Part shown: positions 22,043 through 24,066 of the stretch, piece by piece
Position numbering within the stretch: the first letter of the stretch is position 1
Layout: each line of letters starts with the position of its first letter
Source of the DNA: Lactobacillus mulieris
GTDB taxonomy: Bacteria > Bacillota > Bacilli > Lactobacillales > Lactobacillaceae
Assembly: GCF_007095465.1 (NCBI RefSeq)
Contig: NZ_SDGL01000016.1
Span: 1-24,066, forward strand
DNA: 24,066 bases
Reading direction: 5' to 3'
Notes under the pieces: model-generated
What the model saw: the letters and a program-made list of their open reading frames with translations, nothing else
What the model was told of the DNA's origin: nothing
Database searches by the model: none
Position numbers and translations under genes: made by a program

Positions 22043-22771
22043 ATGAAATATCAAGAAAACTATCAAATTCAATATGCAGATTGTGATGAAACAGGCCATG
22101 TTAAGTTACAAGCCTTGATTGATATTTTTATGCATGTTTCTAATCGACAACTTGAAAATTCTCAAGCTGGCTCTAAAGAAATGGCGATGAAAAATCAGGG
22201 CTGGGTTGTAACCCAGTATCATATGGACTTTAAACGGCTTCCAGTAGTTGCTGAACAAGTAAAAATTATAACCAAACCTGTTGGTTATAATCGTTTCTTT
22301 GAATACCGCGATTTTTCATTACTGGTAGATGATAAAGAAATTATAAAAGTTCAAAGTCAATGGGTTATTTTGGATTTAGAAAAAAGACGAATCGTTCCAG
22401 CTGATTCAGAAGTAATGGCTAGATTTGGTTCACCATTATTAAAAAAGAATCCAAAAATGCGACGGCTAAGAAAACAAGATAATTATGAACAAACAAGGCA
22501 ATATCGAGTTCGATATGATGATTTGGATTTAAATCACCATATGACCAATTCGCATTATTTCTCATGGATGGAAGATATGCTTGAACGAGCTTTTTTAAAT
22601 GCTTATGAACCTAAATCAGTTGATATTAAATTCGATAAAGAGGTTTTATATGGCCAAAAAGTCACGTCAAGTTTACTTATTAATGAACAAACAAGTTACC
22701 ACTTAATTAGTCAGGGTGATCAAGTGGCAACAATTGCAGAAATTACGTGGAAAAAGAGGAACGATGAATAA
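22043..22771 (+). CDS. acyl-ACP thioesterase
   Basis: Releases fatty acids from acyl carrier protein. It has two tandem hot-dog domains. The N-terminal one begins QIQYADCDETGHVKLQAL, and the second carries the conserved DLDLNHHMTNSHYFSWMED block with the Asn/His active-site residues. The 242-aa length fits bacterial members of the plant FatA/FatB-type family. It starts two bases after rsmI and overlaps the first S-component gene by eight bases, so it belongs to the same transcript. The link to vitamin uptake is positional only. Confidence 0.88.
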   Translation: MKYQENYQIQYADCDETGHVKLQALIDIFMHVSNRQLENSQAGSKEMAMKNQGWVVTQYHMDFKRLPVVAEQVKIITKPVGYNRFFEYRDFSLLVDDKEIIKVQSQWVILDLEKRRIVPADSEVMARFGSPLLKKNPKMRRLRKQDNYEQTRQYRVRYDDLDLNHHMTNSHYFSWMEDMLERAFLNAYEPKSVDIKFDKEVLYGQKVTSSLLINEQTSYHLISQGDQVATIAEITWKKRNDE

Positions 22772-23342
22772 ATATAAAGATAACTTTTTCAAATTATCTC
22801 TTCAAAATTTAGTATTATTGGGTCTGGTTATTGCAATTAAACTTTGTTTATCAAGTGTTGCAATTGGGCCAGCTTTTTTTAAGATTAGCTTAGCCTTTTT
22901 AGGAAGTGTAGCATTAGGTTACTTATTTGGCCCAGTTTGGGGTGGCTTAGGTGGTCTGGTGTCGAGTCTTTTACACCTGATAATTTTTGGAGATAAAGCA
23001 AATATCTTATTAGGAACAATGCTGTCTGCAATTTTAGTACCTATGATATATGGCTTTTTCTTTTATAATAAAGAAATTAAGGCTTGGCGAGTAGTTATGG
23101 GGCATTTAACGGTCACGGTTTTAATTAATATTATGCTTAATAACTACCTCTTTTCATTAGTTTCAGGCGTTTCGCTTCAAGTGGCATTTATTCAGAGATT
23201 ACCTAAGGAAGTGATTTTGCCATGGGGACAAATGATATTAATGTATTTCGTATTAAAAGGACTAGTTCCTATTAGACAAAGAATGGTTTCTTTTGAAAGA
23301 AATCAAAGTAAAGCTCAAGAAGTGGAAGGAGAGGCTAATTGA
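22764..23342 (+). CDS. folT: ECF transporter S component, folate (FolT) family, copy 1
   Basis: A 192-residue, six-helix membrane protein expected to bind a vitamin and dock on the shared EcfA-A'-T energy module encoded elsewhere. The FolT-family core GSVALGYLFGPVWGGLGGLVS is split between helices 2 and 3. Here the usual Asp of the GGxxSD motif is Ser (GGLVSSLLH), unlike copy 2. ATG 22764 overlaps the thioesterase stop by eight bases, with AGAGGA upstream. A longer frame opening in the thioesterase gene is not real. It ends in a hydrophilic tail (SKAQEVEGEAN). Folate is the family-based guess; loss of the Asp may mean another substrate. Confidence 0.85.
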   Translation: MNKYKDNFFKLSLQNLVLLGLVIAIKLCLSSVAIGPAFFKISLAFLGSVALGYLFGPVWGGLGGLVSSLLHLIIFGDKANILLGTMLSAILVPMIYGFFFYNKEIKAWRVVMGHLTVTVLINIMLNNYLFSLVSGVSLQVAFIQRLPKEVILPWGQMILMYFVLKGLVPIRQRMVSFERNQSKAQEVEGEAN

Positions 23343-23387
23343 TGAAAAAGTTTTTCTTTAAGCTAAGTTTACAAGAATTGATATTCT
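23311..23387 (+). repeat. 77-base direct repeat, copy A
   Basis: Spans the end of S-component gene 1 and the start of gene 2. It is identical over all 77 bases to 23990-24066 at the window end. The base before each copy differs (A against G). Confidence 0.97.
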
Positions 23388-23881
23388 TAGCATTAGTTAT
23401 TGCAATAAAGATTATCTTAGGACGCTTTTCTTTTGGTCCTACATATGTAAAAGTAGGGTTAGGTTTTATTGGTAGTGTTGCCTTAGGTTACTTCTTTGGC
23501 CCAGTTTGGGGTGCAGTTGGTGGCGGAATAAGTGATTTAGTTAGCTCAGCACTTTTTGGTAATGAAGGTGGCTTTTTCATCGGTTTCACATTGACTGCAA
23601 TGCTTGCGCCAATGATTTATGGGGCTTTCTTTTATAAAAAAACAATTAAAATTTGGCGAATTGTTGCGGCTAGTTTATTAGTAACAATTTTTGTAAATAT
23701 ATTATTGAATACGATTTGGCTACATTTTATTTATAAAATGTCGTTTACAGTAGCCTTGACGGCAAGACTATTAAAAGAAATAATTGTCCCTTGGATACAA
23801 ATGATTATTATTTTCTTTGTTTTGAATGGCTTACAGCGAGTAAATGAACGCAAGGAAAAATTAGAAAAGAGTAGAATGTAA
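23342..23881 (+). CDS. folT: ECF transporter S component, folate (FolT) family, copy 2
   Basis: A 179-residue paralogue of the preceding gene, with the same six-helix plan and the core GSVALGYFFGPVWGAVGGGISD, which keeps the family Asp missing from copy 1. DNA identity is high in that block, so the pair arose by duplication followed by divergence. ATG 23342 overlaps the previous TGA by one base, with GGAGAGG upstream; TTG 23339 is a less likely start. The stop overlaps the tsaB ATG (TAATG). Substrate assignment to folate is by family resemblance. Confidence 0.87.
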   Translation: MKKFFFKLSLQELIFLALVIAIKIILGRFSFGPTYVKVGLGFIGSVALGYFFGPVWGAVGGGISDLVSSALFGNEGGFFIGFTLTAMLAPMIYGAFFYKKTIKIWRIVAASLLVTIFVNILLNTIWLHFIYKMSFTVALTARLLKEIIVPWIQMIIIFFVLNGLQRVNERKEKLEKSRM

Positions 23882-24021
23882 TGAAAATTTTGAGTGTTTC
23901 AACTGCTACCAATTTTTTAACTATTAGTCTCAGTGAAAATGAAAAGCTCATCAAGCAAGTAGAAGAAAAAGATCAAAGAAATCATAGTGAAGCTCAAGAA
24001 GTGGAAGGAGAGGCTAATTGA
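23881..24021 (+). pseudogene. tsaB: tRNA threonylcarbamoyladenosine biosynthesis protein TsaB, 5' fragment joined to foreign sequence
   Basis: The first 37 codons match the TsaB N-terminus (MKILSVSTATNFLTISL ... RNHSE). TsaB is the non-catalytic partner of TsaD in t6A37 tRNA modification. After RNHSE, where the family continues into HLDPLI-like sequence, the DNA switches to a copy of the end of S-component gene 1 and stops (AQEVEGEAN, stop at 24019-24021). TsaB is essential in most bacteria, so a complete copy very probably exists just beyond a duplication or assembly break. ATG 23881 overlaps the previous stop by one base. Confidence 0.8.
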
Positions 24022-24066
24022 TGAAAAAGTTTTTCTTTAAGCTAAGTTTACAAGAATTGATATTCT
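23990..24066 (+). repeat. 77-base direct repeat, copy B, at the window end
   Basis: Exact copy of 23311-23387, offset 679 bases. It includes the last residues of S component 1 and the first 15 codons of S component 2 (ATG at 24021). The match runs to the last base of the window. Its length of exactly 77 suggests a de Bruijn k-mer overlap at a contig end, although a real tandem duplication would look the same here. Confidence 0.97.

Noticed and set aside
1..24066. CRISPR array, insertion sequence, prophage or toxin-antitoxin module
   Set aside because: No regularly spaced repeats, transposase or integrase motifs, terminal inverted repeats or recognisable toxin-antitoxin pair were found on either strand.

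Overview
The window is about 24 kb of AT-rich, densely coding DNA from a low-GC Firmicute. Gene content, gene order, codon usage, strong AGGAGG-type ribosome binding sites and short gene overlaps fit a Lactobacillus, most likely the gasseri/johnsonii group. The species is an inference from protein similarity as I remember it, not from a search. Every confident gene reads on the + strand. It is a core housekeeping region with one accessory pocket. There is no CRISPR array, insertion sequence, prophage or tRNA gene, and no gene-free stretch longer than 300 bases.

Layout. (1) 1-5160: dUTPase (dut), radA and gltX, then a pocket of three small orphan membrane proteins, two of them tandem paralogues, closed by a terminator. 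(2) 5209-8738: cysS, mini-RNase III (mrnC) and the 23S rRNA methyltransferase rlmB, overlapping as one unit. A SigH/ComX-type sigma factor follows, with its ribosome binding site inside a long hairpin, and then a 72-residue orphan. (3) 8886-11212: rpmG-secE, nusG and rplK-rplA, with a predicted attenuator in front of nusG and two L1-binding-type RNA elements in the rplK-rplA transcript. (4) 11389-13427: a GT2 glycosyltransferase and a ROK-family protein, which separate rplKA from rplJL. (5) 13437-15784: rplJ-rplL under an L10 leader, then an RsmC-like methyltransferase and tadA. (6) 15803-22040: the small SRP RNA and the replication/repair run dnaX-ebfC-recR-yaaL, tmk-darA-holB-yabA-rsmI. (7) 22043-24066: an acyl-ACP thioesterase, two paralogous folate-type ECF S components, and the start of tsaB.

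The genes jointly serve translation (aminoacyl-tRNA synthetases, ribosomal proteins, rRNA and tRNA modification, SRP/Sec), dNTP balance (dut, tmk) and clamp loading and repair (dnaX, holB, yabA, recR, radA). Many are coupled by 1-17 base overlaps.

The most notable signals are regulatory or structural. Five genes (sigma factor, nusG, the ROK gene, rplJ, dnaX) start 0-41 bases after a terminator-like hairpin, too close for a separate promoter. dnaX has an A AAA AAG slippery site, with a -1 frame stop five codons later, as in the E. coli tau/gamma system. The window's last 77 bases exactly repeat 23311-23387 and truncate tsaB after about 37 codons. That is either a tandem duplication of the second S-component gene or a de Bruijn assembly end. 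I saw no wholly new multi-gene system. The nearest to novelty are the hairpin-gated sigma gene, the nusG attenuator and the orphan membrane-protein pair in which one copy appears to start at ATT.
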